In this document: one piece after another, positions 44,615 to 53,872 of the stretch | Layout of the letters: each line of letters starts with the position of its first letter | Position numbering within the stretch: the first letter of the stretch is position 1 | NCBI GenBank assembly: GCA_900473185.1 | Contig: UCKU01000020.1 | Location: 62,001 to 126,000 of the forward strand | Length of the DNA: 64,000 nt | Direction of reading: 5' to 3' | Source: Hyphomicrobiales bacterium | Lineage (GTDB): Bacteria; Pseudomonadota; Alphaproteobacteria; Rhizobiales; Rhizobiaceae | The notes under the pieces: generated by a model | What the model was told of the DNA's origin: nothing | Database searches by the model: none | The model's input: the letters and a program-made list of their open reading frames with translations, nothing else | Program-made: the position numbers and the translations under genes

Positions 44615-44696
44615 CGTGATCGCATCCGGCTCCGCCTGGTGGCGGAGCCCCACATTCCGAATTCATTCATCGCTGAACTCTTTGAAGGAGGCCCTT

Positions 44697-46292
44697 ATGG
44701 CACCTCGCGTTCTCGTATCCGACGAACTGTCGGAAACCGCCGTCCAGATCTTCCGTGATCGCGGCGTCGAAGTCGATTTCCAGCCGCAGCTCGGCAAGGA
44801 CAAGGACAAGCTGTTCGAAGTCATCGGCAACTATGATGGTCTCGCCATCCGTTCCGCCACGAAGGTGACGGAGAAGATCATCGAAGCGGCCAAGAACCTC
44901 AAGGTCGTCGGCCGTGCCGGTATCGGCGTCGACAATGTCGATATCCCGGCCGCATCGCGCCGCGGTATCATCGTCATGAACACGCCCTTCGGTAACTCGA
45001 TCACGACGGCTGAACACGCGATCGCCCTGATGTTTGCGGTTGCTCGCCAGCTTCCGGCTGCCGATACGTCCACGCAGGCCGGCAAGTGGGAAAAGTCGAA
45101 GTTCATGGGTGTCGAGATCACCGGCAAGACGCTCGGCGTCATCGGCGCCGGCAATATCGGCTCCATCGTCTGTGCCCGCGCCATCGGCCTGAAGATGCAT
45201 GTCATCGCCTATGACCCGTTCCTCTCCAAGGAGCGCGCCGAGGAGATGGGCGTCACCAAGGTTGAGCTTGACGAACTGCTCGCCCAGGCCGATTTCATCA
45301 CGCTGCATGTGCCTATGACCGACAGGACGCGCGGCATCCTGAACAAGGAAGCGCTTGCCAAGACCAAGCCCGGCGTGCGCATCATTAACTGCGCTCGCGG
45401 CGGTCTCGTTGATGAGGCAGCGCTTGCAGATGCCATCAAGTCCGGCCATGTCGCCGGTGCCGCCTTTGACGTCTTCGAAGTCGAGCCCGCCAAGGAAAGC
45501 CCGCTCTTTGGGCTGCCGAACGTCGTCTGCACGCCGCATCTCGGGGCCTCGACCACCGAAGCGCAGGAAAACGTTGCTCTGCAGGTTGCCGAGCAGATGG
45601 CGGACTACCTCGTCAAGGGTGCGGTTTCGAACGCCATCAACATGCCGTCGATTACCGCGGAAGAAGCGCCGATCCTGAAGCCGTTCATCAAGCTCGCCGA
45701 TGTTCTCGGCGCCTTCGTCGGCCAGGTCACGGAAGAACCGATTAAGGAAATCGAAATCCTTTATGATGGCGTAACGGCCAACATGAACACCCGCGCACTG
45801 ACTTCGGCGGTTCTCGCCGGTCTGATTCGTTCGCAGGTGGCCGACGTCAACATGGTTTCGGCACCGATCATGATCAAGGAAAAGGGTATTATCCTTTCCG
45901 AGGTAAAGCGCGACAAGTCGGGCGTCTTCGACGGCTACATCAAGCTGACGGTGACTACGGAATCCATGACGCGCTCGATTGCCGGCACGGTCTTCTCCGA
46001 CGGCAAGCCGCGCTTCATCCAGATCAAGGGCATCAACCTCGACGCGGATGTCGGCAGCCACATGATCTACATCGCCAATACCGACGTTCCCGGCATGATC
46101 GGCTTCATCGGCACGACGCTTGGTGCTGCCGGCGTCAATATCGCCAACTTCCAGCTCGGCCGCGACAAGCAGGGCGGCGATGCCATTGCTCTGCTCTATG
46201 TTGACGCCGCGGTCGACGACGTCGTTCTGGGCAAGCTGACGGCCAATTCCGCGATCCGCCAGGCAAAGCTGCTGGCCTTCAACGTCGACTGA
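44697..46292 (+). CDS. serA: D-3-phosphoglycerate dehydrogenase
   Basis: A 531-residue enzyme of the long form. The NAD-binding domain has GKTLGVIGAGNIGSIVCARA, catalytic Arg/Glu/His segments are in INCARGGLVDEAAL and VVCTPHLGASTTEAQ. The C-terminal ASB domain and an ACT domain (~460-531, NTDVPGMIGFIGTTLGAAGV) suggest control by serine. AAGGAGG precedes 44697. It takes the first step of serine synthesis, with serC the second. Confidence 0.97.
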   Translation: MAPRVLVSDELSETAVQIFRDRGVEVDFQPQLGKDKDKLFEVIGNYDGLAIRSATKVTEKIIEAAKNLKVVGRAGIGVDNVDIPAASRRGIIVMNTPFGNSITTAEHAIALMFAVARQLPAADTSTQAGKWEKSKFMGVEITGKTLGVIGAGNIGSIVCARAIGLKMHVIAYDPFLSKERAEEMGVTKVELDELLAQADFITLHVPMTDRTRGILNKEALAKTKPGVRIINCARGGLVDEAALADAIKSGHVAGAAFDVFEVEPAKESPLFGLPNVVCTPHLGASTTEAQENVALQVAEQMADYLVKGAVSNAINMPSITAEEAPILKPFIKLADVLGAFVGQVTEEPIKEIEILYDGVTANMNTRALTSAVLAGLIRSQVADVNMVSAPIMIKEKGIILSEVKRDKSGVFDGYIKLTVTTESMTRSIAGTVFSDGKPRFIQIKGINLDADVGSHMIYIANTDVPGMIGFIGTTLGAAGVNIANFQLGRDKQGGDAIALLYVDAAVDDVVLGKLTANSAIRQAKLLAFNVD

Positions 46293-46316
46293 GTTTTCCT
46301 CCCAAGGAAAGACATG

Positions 46317-46349
46317 AAAAACCGGCCCGGTCTCCGTGCCGGTTTTTTT
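46317..46349 (+). terminator. Intrinsic terminator after serA
   Basis: AAAACCGGC pairs with GCCGGTTTT across an eleven-base loop and is followed by a T-run. Confidence 0.9.
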
Positions 46350-46381
46350 ATGGTTCAGCGCATGTCGTTGGCGACCTGCGA

Positions 46382-46600
46382 TCAGTGGCGGGTGGCGTCG
46401 GCGTCGTGATGCAGGAAAGTGTCTCTGCTCGCGTCGAAAACCCTGAAGAACTCGTCCCAGGAAATGTTCTCGATAGAACTTTCCTGCCTGCCGAAATCAA
46501 CCCCGACCAGGCCGCTTTTCATCCGGGCGGGATGGCCACCGCGTGTTTCGATCCATTCCCGGATCTTGTCATGATCTGTCATTGCGGATGTGCCCATCAT
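46382..46600 (-). CDS. Small conserved-looking protein of unknown function
   Basis: A 72-residue acidic protein I cannot name. DHDKIREWIETRGGHPARM and VDFGRQESSIENISWDEFF look like a compact alpha/beta domain, and I recall similar small hypothetical proteins in several bacteria without a function. GGGAGGCG stands before the ATG at 46600; a longer frame to 46756 is not supported. It is alone, convergent with serA. Confidence 0.65.
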   Translation of the reverse strand: MMGTSAMTDHDKIREWIETRGGHPARMKSGLVGVDFGRQESSIENISWDEFFRVFDASRDTFLHHDADATRH

Positions 46601-46870
46601 CGCCTCCCTGCCGATGGGTTGTATTTTCAACGGGAAATAACTCTTTGGAAATGATTTGGTTCCACCTGATAATCGGCACGCGTTCGCGCCTTTGCCTTGA
46701 CCTACCACTGAAACTTTCAACTGAACCGCGAAATGGCTGATTTGAGAAACTTTCACTGCTTATTTTACGGGCGTGCGCTCAAAGTTTAGGCCTCTTATGA
46801 TTGTGATTTTATTTAGCTTTCTCGGCTATACCACTTTCAATATTGGTTCCAATTTTGCGTGAATTTCTCG

Positions 46871-48952
46871 ATGGCCTCGTTTCAGACGATATCCGGGCAG
46901 TCCGAAGCTCTTGTTGATGATTTCCGTTCGTTATTTACGACGCATCCTTCTCCAATGTGGGTCTACGATCCGGATACGCTCCGCTTCCTGATCGTCAATG
47001 ATGCGGCGCTCATGCTCTATGGATACAGCGCAGAGGACTATCAGGGCATGACTGTGCTCGATATCCGCCCAGCTGCCGAGCGGGAGCGGATGCTCAGCGC
47101 CGTTCATGACCGCACCGATATGGAGAAGGCCGAGCGCTGGACGCATCTGAAGGCCAATGGCGAAGCCATCGAGGTTCTGACCTACGGCCGGGAAGTGCGA
47201 TTCGAAGGAAGAGCTGCGATCCTGGCGATCGTGCAGGACCGTACCGAGGTGAATGCCGCACAGCGCCAGATCACCGATACACGTTCCCTGCTGGACAGCA
47301 TCGTCGACAACCTGCCGGTCGGCGTCTTCGTGAAGGATATGGAAGAGGATGGCCGCTACATCCTGCTGAACGAGGCGTGCGGCGAGATCATGGGCTTTCA
47401 TCCCGGCGACGTGGTTGGACGCGTGGACCGGGACTTCTTCCCCTCTGAGCAGACCGACATCTTTCACGAGCAGGATCACGAGGCGTTCGTCGCCGGTGCG
47501 ACGATCAGCTTCGAGGAGACAATGGAGCGGGCCGACGGCGGCAAGCGGATCCTTCGCACCGTCAAGCGTGCCCTGCCGGCGCCTGAAGGGAAGGAGCCGC
47601 GCTATCTGCTGGGCATCTCTCACGACGTGACGGAAGAGCGCGCAGTGGAGGCGAGGCTTGCGCATCTTGCCATGCATGACTCGCTGACCCGCCTGCCGAA
47701 CCGCGCCGCCTTCTCCAAACATATCCGCAAGCAGGCCATTACCGCTTCTATCGAAAAGCCGGTGGCACTGCTCTACATCGACGTCGACCACTTCAAGACG
47801 ATCAATGACAGCAAGGGCCATGCCGCCGGCGATGCGCTTCTCTGCCAGGTGGCGGAGCGTTTGCTGGCGCTTGCCAATGAGGACGATCTCGTGGCGCGTC
47901 TCGGCGGCGATGAATTCGCAGTCGTGCTGCAGCTAGCCGAGCCCGACCGGGCAGAGCGTTTTGCTGATCTGCTGCTCAAGTCGCTTGCCAGAGCTTTTGA
48001 TCTCGATGGCACGCGGGAGCATGTCACCTGCAGCATCGGCATTGCGCTGGCGCCTGTCGATGCCGGCGAGGCCGATGTGCTGATGCGCCATGCCGACCTT
48101 GCGCTCTACGCCGCCAAGGAAAGCGGACGCTCGACCTATCGTTTCTATGAGCCGGCGATGCGGCTTGAGGCCGAGCGTCGGCATCATCTGACTGGCGAAT
48201 TGCGGGATGCGTTGGAACACGGGCAATTCGAGCTTTACTATCAGCCCATCGTGCAGCTCGAAAACGACGGCATCGGTGGTTTCGAGGCGCTGATCCGCTG
48301 GCGGCATCCGGTGCGCGGCCTCGTGGCGCCGATGGAATTCATTCCGCTGGCGGAAGAGACAGGGCTCATCATTCCGATCGGTGATTGGGTTTTGCGGGAG
48401 GCCTGCCGTGCTGCCGCTTCCTGGCCGGACCATCTGAAAATTGCGGTCAATCTTTCCGTCAGCCAGTTCCGCCACGCGAGCCTGCTTTCCAGCGTTGTTG
48501 GCGCGCTTGACGAGGCGGGTTTGCGCCCCGAGCGGCTGGAAATCGAGGTCACGGAATCCGTCTTCCTGGCCGATGTGGCGCAGAGCCTGCCGCTGCTTCG
48601 GGCGTTGAAGGAACTCGGCGTGCGCATTGCCATCGACGATTTCGGCACGGGCTATTCGTCGCTCAGCTATCTGCGCGCCTTCACCTTTGACAAGATCAAG
48701 CTCGACCGTAGTTTCGTGTCCGGTATCGAGACCGATCCCGGCAATCTGGCCATCGTGCGGGCCGTGGCCGGCATCGGCTCCGGCTTCAATGCGGTTACGC
48801 TCGCCGAAGGCATCGAGACCGAGGAGCAGTTGCAAAAGCTGCGGGCCGAAGGGTTTGGCGAGGTGCAGGGCTATCTTCTCGGCAGACCTATGCCGCAGCA
48901 TGAGGCCGAGGCACTGATCTACGGACACCAGCTCAAGCAGGCATCAGCCTGA
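46871..48952 (+). CDS. PAS-PAS-GGDEF-EAL cyclic-di-GMP signalling protein
   Basis: A 693-residue cytoplasmic protein. Two PAS domains (~15-130, PMWVYDPDTLRFLIVNDAAL; ~145-265, GVFVKDMEEDGRYILLNEA) are followed by a GGDEF domain (~265-430, active-site LGGDEFAVVLQ) and an EAL domain (~440-690, GGFEALIRWRHP, IAIDDFGTGYSSL, LAEGIETEEQL). Both catalytic motifs are intact, so it could make or break cyclic-di-GMP. No membrane helix is seen. The start at 46871 or a GTG at 46859; no strong ribosome site for either. Confidence 0.93.
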   Translation: MASFQTISGQSEALVDDFRSLFTTHPSPMWVYDPDTLRFLIVNDAALMLYGYSAEDYQGMTVLDIRPAAERERMLSAVHDRTDMEKAERWTHLKANGEAIEVLTYGREVRFEGRAAILAIVQDRTEVNAAQRQITDTRSLLDSIVDNLPVGVFVKDMEEDGRYILLNEACGEIMGFHPGDVVGRVDRDFFPSEQTDIFHEQDHEAFVAGATISFEETMERADGGKRILRTVKRALPAPEGKEPRYLLGISHDVTEERAVEARLAHLAMHDSLTRLPNRAAFSKHIRKQAITASIEKPVALLYIDVDHFKTINDSKGHAAGDALLCQVAERLLALANEDDLVARLGGDEFAVVLQLAEPDRAERFADLLLKSLARAFDLDGTREHVTCSIGIALAPVDAGEADVLMRHADLALYAAKESGRSTYRFYEPAMRLEAERRHHLTGELRDALEHGQFELYYQPIVQLENDGIGGFEALIRWRHPVRGLVAPMEFIPLAEETGLIIPIGDWVLREACRAAASWPDHLKIAVNLSVSQFRHASLLSSVVGALDEAGLRPERLEIEVTESVFLADVAQSLPLLRALKELGVRIAIDDFGTGYSSLSYLRAFTFDKIKLDRSFVSGIETDPGNLAIVRAVAGIGSGFNAVTLAEGIETEEQLQKLRAEGFGEVQGYLLGRPMPQHEAEALIYGHQLKQASA

Positions 48953-49822
48953 GATCATCGCATCGAAAGCATCGGCCGCTTTGCTGCGATAGCGCTCCTC
49001 ATGGCGCAGCAGGAAGAAGGGACGGGGCAGGGGCGGCACATTCACCTCGGTGAGAAGACCGTTGCGCAGCTTCATGGAAACCACGCTCCGTGACATCAGC
49101 GTCGCGCCGATGCCAGCTTCGACGACGCCGACGAGCGGCTCGTTCTCCGGCAGCACCATCGCCACATCAAGCGCATCGATATCGAGGCCGGCCCCTTGCA
49201 GAAGGCTTTCGAAGGCGAGGCGGGTGCCGGAGCCCTGTTCGCGCAGGACCCATTGCGTCTGAGGAAAATCGGTCGGGGCGCGTGATTTGCCGTCCGCCCA
49301 CGGGTGATTGGAAGCAACGACGACGATCATCTCGTCCAGGGCGACCTGCCTTGCCGAAACGCCGCGCCTGTCGCTCGGCCACTCTATGAGGCCTACCTCC
49401 ACCTCGCCATTGGCAACGGCGTCAGACACTTCAGCAGTGTTGCCGATGCGGATTGCCAGTTCTATGCCCGGATAATTTCGGCGGAACGCGGCAAGCCGCG
49501 GCGACAGCCAATAGCCGCCGATCGTCTGACTCGCCATGATCGTGAGCTCTCCATGCATGAGGCCGGAGAGGTCCATCAGGGCGGCCTCCGCCGCCTTTGC
49601 GCTGGTCAGTACGGCCTGTGCTTCCTTCAGGAACAGCTGGCCGGTCCGGTTCAGCACGATCGAACGGCCAACCCGGTCGAAGAGGGTGACGCCGTGTCGT
49701 GTCTCCAATGCGGTGATTGCGGCGCTGACGGCCGACTGGGTCATGTTCAGGTGAGCTGCCGCCTTCGTGATGTGCTGACGCGCTGCCACCTCTACGAATA
49801 TTCTGAGCTGCTCCAGTGTCAT
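48944..49822 (-). CDS. LysR-family transcriptional regulator
   Basis: A 292-residue LysR protein. HTH: ITKAAAHLNMTQSAVSAAIT, then a periplasmic-binding-like effector domain (~90-290). Sequence feel is nearest the CysB/CbbR/YeiE side of the family. The start at 49822 has GGAGGCGAC upstream. It is divergent from a TDT-family transporter, with a perfect 19-base palindrome between the genes. Its end overlaps the convergent cyclic-di-GMP gene by nine bases. Confidence 0.92.
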   Translation of the reverse strand: MTLEQLRIFVEVAARQHITKAAAHLNMTQSAVSAAITALETRHGVTLFDRVGRSIVLNRTGQLFLKEAQAVLTSAKAAEAALMDLSGLMHGELTIMASQTIGGYWLSPRLAAFRRNYPGIELAIRIGNTAEVSDAVANGEVEVGLIEWPSDRRGVSARQVALDEMIVVVASNHPWADGKSRAPTDFPQTQWVLREQGSGTRLAFESLLQGAGLDIDALDVAMVLPENEPLVGVVEAGIGATLMSRSVVSMKLRNGLLTEVNVPPLPRPFFLLRHEERYRSKAADAFDAMISG

Positions 49823-49837
49823 GTCGCCTCCGTTAAT

Positions 49838-49856
49838 CATTCGATCTTATCGAATG
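49838..49856. promoter_or_regulatory. 19-bp palindrome, candidate LysR operator
   Basis: CATTCGAT-CTT-ATCGAATG is a perfect inverted repeat containing a T-N11-A core as LysR sites do. It lies 16 bases before the lysR start and 74 before the transporter. Confidence 0.6.
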
Positions 49857-49929
49857 GAATGACAAAGATAAATCGTTGGAGGCGATTATTTGATGCCGAT
49901 ATGAAAGCGGTCAACGAAAGGAACTCGCC

Positions 49930-51054
49930 ATGACCGCGCTGCATCTATCTCCTTCTGTCCCGATTGCTCGCCTGCGGACGCATGCCTTGCGCCACTTCAC
50001 GCCGAACTGGTTCGCAACGACAATGGGAACCGGCATCCTTGCCGTCTGCTTCGGTCAGTTTCCGGATTTGCCGACAGTCCACGCGGCAGGCGAGATACTG
50101 TGGCTCGCGAATATCGGCCTGTTTGCAGTGTTGACCTGCATCCATGCCGGAAAGTGGCTGCTGTATCCCGGCGCTGCACTGAGGGCATTCGACCATCCCG
50201 TCGTTTCGATGTTCTTCGGCTGCATTCCGATGGGCCTTGCAACCATCGTCAACGGTTTCTTGATCTTCGGACCGGGCCTTTTCGGTGAGGCAAGCGTCTC
50301 TATCGCGGCGGAGCTGTGGTGGTTGGATGCAGCGCTGGCGGTTCTGGCAGGTCTTGCCATTCCACTGGTCATGTTCACGCGGCAGCAGCATGCAATCGAG
50401 CATATGAGCGCCGTTTGGCTTTTGCCGATCGTGGCCTCCGAGGTCGCAGCTGCAAGCGGCGGATTGTTGGTGCCGCATCTTGCCGAAGGCGCGCAGCTTC
50501 CGGTGCTTTTTGCGAGCTTCGTGCTCTGGTCCTGCTCGTTGCCGCTGGCGCTCGGTATTCTCGTCATCCTCTTCCTGCGCCTGGCTCTGCACAAGCTGCC
50601 GCACGCCAGCATGGCAGCGACGAGCTTCCTTGCCCTCGGTCCTGTTGGTACCGGCGCACTCGGCCTTACCCTGTTTTCCGTCAATGGCGGGCAAGCTCTT
50701 GCAGCCGGCGGTCTTGGTGCGTTGGCTCCAGCGATTTCAGGTGCGGCTTTGCTCGGTGCTGTCCTGCTGTGGGGCTATGGCCTCTGGTGGCTTGGTCTGG
50801 CGGTCGCCATCACCATCAACCACCTGCGGCAGGGCTTGCCTTTCAATCTCGGCTGGTGGGGTTACACCTTCCCGATCGGCGTTTATGCCGTCGCGACGCT
50901 GCGGCTTTCCAGTATCTTTCCGTTGCCGGCACTGACAGGGTTTGGAGAGGTTCTGGTCGCAGCCCTTGCCGCGATTTGGGTCGTCGTCGCCATCCGCACG
51001 AGCTGCGGCGCCTATAATGGTTCGCTCTTCGTCGATCCCAGCCTGGAGAGCTGA
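49930..51054 (+). CDS. TDT/SLAC1-family anion transporter
   Basis: A 374-residue protein with about ten membrane helices (for example NWFATTMGTGILAVCFGQF, then a regular series to ~350). NWFATTMGTG is a hallmark of the tellurite-resistance/dicarboxylate transporter family, which includes TehA, malate transporters and fungal sulfite exporters. Substrate is unknown; the LysR neighbour would be its regulator. The start at 49930 is the annotated-type start with GAAAGGAACTCGCC upstream. Confidence 0.9.
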   Translation: MTALHLSPSVPIARLRTHALRHFTPNWFATTMGTGILAVCFGQFPDLPTVHAAGEILWLANIGLFAVLTCIHAGKWLLYPGAALRAFDHPVVSMFFGCIPMGLATIVNGFLIFGPGLFGEASVSIAAELWWLDAALAVLAGLAIPLVMFTRQQHAIEHMSAVWLLPIVASEVAAASGGLLVPHLAEGAQLPVLFASFVLWSCSLPLALGILVILFLRLALHKLPHASMAATSFLALGPVGTGALGLTLFSVNGGQALAAGGLGALAPAISGAALLGAVLLWGYGLWWLGLAVAITINHLRQGLPFNLGWWGYTFPIGVYAVATLRLSSIFPLPALTGFGEVLVAALAAIWVVVAIRTSCGAYNGSLFVDPSLES

Positions 51055-51151
51055 TCGTCTGGCGCTTACACAGCTACCTCAATCATTCGTTATTTTGAGA
51101 ATGCCAGTCAGCATTGCATAATCTCGGTGGGGCTGAAAAAGGAGGATGCAC

Positions 51152-51253
51152 ATGAAACGCTACACCCTGTCGATGATTGGTCTGGCGCTCGTGACTGCCA
51201 TCATTGCCAATCCGGGCATCGCACTTGCCTGCAACAAACTGATCGGCACCTGA
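51152..51253 (+). CDS. 33-residue secreted-peptide gene
   Basis: A tiny frame with a strong AAAGGAGG ribosome site eight bases before ATG. It encodes MKRYTLSMIGLALV followed by a hydrophobic run and ALAC; cleavage after ALA would leave a seven-residue peptide, CNKLIGT. If the cysteine is lipidated instead it would be a minimal lipoprotein, but the box (IALAC) is poor. An intrinsic terminator follows 30 bases later. It stands alone, 97 bases after the transporter gene. Function is unknown; small entericidin-like proteins are the nearest idea. Confidence 0.6.
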   Translation: MKRYTLSMIGLALVTAIIANPGIALACNKLIGT

Positions 51254-51283
51254 GCCGATACGTGCCCACCTCTTATCTGAAGG

Positions 51284-51307
51284 CGCAGCTTCGGCTGCGT
51301 CTTTTTT
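51284..51307 (+). terminator. Intrinsic terminator after the 33-residue gene
   Basis: CGCAGC-TTCG-GCTGCG followed by TCTTTTTT, a stable tetraloop hairpin. Confidence 0.88.
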
Positions 51308-51406
51308 GATGGCTGTCCCTTTCCCGTGCTGCATCGCAAAGCAGCGCATGCGGTTGATGATGCGCGAGCCGCCCGCGCGCCATCTGGCACGGGCAGCGGA
51401 ATAGGC

Positions 51407-52363
51407 CTATCGCGTCGGGGCGTCCACGTCGCCTTCCACCGGTGTCGTGGCGATCTGCGATTGTGCGTCGCCGGAGGCAACGGCTGCCGGCAGGGGCACC
51501 TGGCGTTTGCGTTCACGGATCAGGGTTAGCAGGCCCGAGCAGATGATGAGCACAATGCCGAGGGCCATCGGCAGATCGACGCTGTCGTTGAAGAACAGAT
51601 AGCCGAAGGCGATTGCCCAGATCATCTGGCTATATTGCGGTGTCGCGACCAGTGTCGCCGGGGCGAGACGAGCTGCGGTCATCAGCATGACGTTACCGGC
51701 TGCGCCCAGCAGGCCGTAGCTTGCGAGAAACAACCATTGCTGCGGGCTTGGCACAACCAACTGTGAGAGCATGAGAAGGCCGCTGACGATGAGCGTGCCA
51801 AGCAGCGAGGCACCATAAAGCGAGAGGCGCTTTTCGGCCGGGCCAAGCTTGCGCAGGATGACGATGGCGATGGCCGCCGAGATCGCGCCGATGGTCGCCG
51901 CCAGATGGCCGACGGACAATTCGCGGAAACCCGGCCTCAGAACCACGAGCACCCCGAGGAAGCCGACGATGACGGCAGCCCAGCGCTGCCAGCGTACATC
52001 CTCCTTCAGGAAGATCACCGAGAGGATGGTAACGAAGGAAGGCAGCAAAAAGAGAAGGCAGAATGCCTCTGCCATCGGCAGCTTGGTAAAGGTGATGATG
52101 GAGGCGATTGCGCCGGTCGCACCGGCAACAAAGCGCACCAGCCAGAGCGGCCGGTTCGTCGTCCTGAAAATGTCCAGCCATGAATCACCTGGCCCCTTGA
52201 TGAAGGGCAGGGCTGCCAGGCTGAGGATCGCACCCGTAAAGGCGACCTGAAAGGAAGGAACCGTGCCGTGCAGGGCCTTGATGGACGCATCGCTGAATGC
52301 AAAGACGGCATAGGCCGCAAATGCGACAAGGACGCCACGAAGCGTGGTGGAGGCGGCTGTCAT
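51407..52363 (-). CDS. DMT-superfamily (EamA) transporter
   Basis: A 318-residue protein with ten membrane helices in two EamA repeats (~8-140 and ~150-290): LVAFAAYAVFAFSDASIKAL at the start and MIWAIAFGYLFFNDSVDLPM in the second repeat. Such proteins export amino acids or other metabolites; the substrate is not predictable. No good ribosome site is seen. A perfect 21-base palindrome lies 27 bases upstream and is the likely operator; no regulator gene adjoins. Confidence 0.88.
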   Translation of the reverse strand: MTAASTTLRGVLVAFAAYAVFAFSDASIKALHGTVPSFQVAFTGAILSLAALPFIKGPGDSWLDIFRTTNRPLWLVRFVAGATGAIASIITFTKLPMAEAFCLLFLLPSFVTILSVIFLKEDVRWQRWAAVIVGFLGVLVVLRPGFRELSVGHLAATIGAISAAIAIVILRKLGPAEKRLSLYGASLLGTLIVSGLLMLSQLVVPSPQQWLFLASYGLLGAAGNVMLMTAARLAPATLVATPQYSQMIWAIAFGYLFFNDSVDLPMALGIVLIICSGLLTLIRERKRQVPLPAAVASGDAQSQIATTPVEGDVDAPTR

Positions 52364-52390
52364 TTATCCGAATCTTTTAAAAGGTGGGTC

Positions 52391-52411
52391 ATTTCATCTA
52401 CGTGATGAAAT
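52391..52411. promoter_or_regulatory. 21-bp palindrome upstream of the DMT transporter
   Basis: ATTTCATC-TACGT-GATGAAAT is perfect over eight-base arms. It lies between the divergent DMT and mnmA genes, closer to the former. Confidence 0.5.
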
Positions 52412-52620
52412 ACGGCCTATCAAAGGTCGATTGCGAATAGCTGCAATGCGTGACCCGCGCATGACGCTGCCGGAAAAGCCGGCCCTTGCGCGGAGACGCA
52501 ATAGTTTCTATATCCGTCGCCCATGCAAGCTGGCGGCCGATCCCGCCGGAACACAGGAAATCCGCCACATTCCGACGTGAGAAAAGGCGGATCGAAACAG
52601 CATAGAATTTGGCAGTACCC

Positions 52621-53820
52621 GTGAACACACTGGATTTTGACAAGAAGCCGGAAGACACCCGTGTCGTCGTCGCCATGTCTGGCGGCGTTGACAGTTCCGT
52701 CGTGGCTGGGCTTCTCAAACGCCAGGGATACGATGTGCTGGGCATCACGCTGCAGCTTTACGATCATGGCGCTGCGGTCCACCGTGCCGGCTCGTGCTGT
52801 GCGGGCCAGGATATCGACGATGCGCGCCGTGTCTGCGAGACGCTCGGTATTCCGCATTACGTGCTCGACTACGAGAAGCGGTTCCGCGAAACCGTCATCA
52901 ATCCCTTTGCCGAGAGCTACGTCGCCGGCGAGACGCCAATCCCCTGCGTTGCCTGCAACCAGACGGTCAAGTTCGCCGATCTTCTGGCCACGGCCAAGGA
53001 ACTCGGCGCCGATGCGCTGGCGACCGGCCATTATATCCGCTCGCGTCCAAATCCATCGTCCTGCAATCCCGGTCGCCGCGCGCTTTATCGCCCTGCTGAT
53101 GCCGACCGCGACCAGAGCTATTTCCTCTTCGCCACGACGCAGGAGCAGATCGACTATCTGCGCTTCCCGCTCGGCGGTCTGCCGAAGTCGGAAACCCGCC
53201 GACTGGCCGAAGAGATGGGCCTCGTCGTCGCCAAGAAGGCCGACAGCCAGGACATCTGTTTCGTGCCGCAGGGCAAATATTCCGACATCATCACCAAGCT
53301 GAAGCCGAATTCGGCCTTGGCCGGTGATATCGTTCATCTCGATGGCCGCATCCTCGGCCAGCACGAAGGCATCCTGCATTACACGATCGGCCAGCGCCGC
53401 GGCATCGGCATTGCCACCGGCGAACCGCTCTACGTCGTCTTTCTCGACGCCCGTTCGCGCCGCGTCATCGTCGGTCCGAAGGAGGCGCTGGAAACGCACC
53501 GCGTCTATCTGCGCGACGTCAACTGGCTGGGCGACGAGACGCTTCAGGTCGCAGCGTCAGGCGAAGGTTTTGCCTGCTACGCCAAAGTGCGTTCCACCCG
53601 TGCGCCGGCGCCTGCCGTGCTGCACATCGATGCAAGCGGTGTCTATGTCGACCTGACGGTCGGCGAGGCGGGCATCGCGCCCGGTCAGGCCTGCGCGCTC
53701 TATTCGGCACCCGGCGATGACGCCCGCGTCTTCGGTGGCGGCTTCATCGAACGTTCTGAGCGTGAGCCTGATGCAGAAGCCTCGTTGAAGGCGCTGCTTT
53801 CCAACTACGCGATGGCCTGA
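52621..53820 (+). CDS. mnmA: tRNA-specific 2-thiouridylase MnmA
   Basis: A 399-residue enzyme that puts sulfur on U34 of tRNA Lys, Glu and Gln. PP-loop SGGVDSSVVAGLL, catalytic cysteines in PCVACNQTVKF and DICFVPQGKY, and tRNA-binding segments HYTIGQRRGIGI. The start is GTG at 52621 from similarity to rhizobial MnmA N-termini (NTLDFDKKPEDTRVVV); a TTG at 52609 is possible. Terminator follows eight bases after the stop. Confidence 0.96.
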   Translation: MNTLDFDKKPEDTRVVVAMSGGVDSSVVAGLLKRQGYDVLGITLQLYDHGAAVHRAGSCCAGQDIDDARRVCETLGIPHYVLDYEKRFRETVINPFAESYVAGETPIPCVACNQTVKFADLLATAKELGADALATGHYIRSRPNPSSCNPGRRALYRPADADRDQSYFLFATTQEQIDYLRFPLGGLPKSETRRLAEEMGLVVAKKADSQDICFVPQGKYSDIITKLKPNSALAGDIVHLDGRILGQHEGILHYTIGQRRGIGIATGEPLYVVFLDARSRRVIVGPKEALETHRVYLRDVNWLGDETLQVAASGEGFACYAKVRSTRAPAPAVLHIDASGVYVDLTVGEAGIAPGQACALYSAPGDDARVFGGGFIERSEREPDAEASLKALLSNYAMA

Positions 53821-53827
53821 AACGGCG

Positions 53828-53859
53828 AAAAACGGCACTGCGGAAAGCCTACCGTTTTT
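53828..53859 (+). terminator. Intrinsic terminator after mnmA
   Basis: AAAAACGG pairs with CCGTTTTT around a 16-base interval that can fold further. Confidence 0.8.
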
Positions 53860-53872
53860 CTCCATCATGTGC

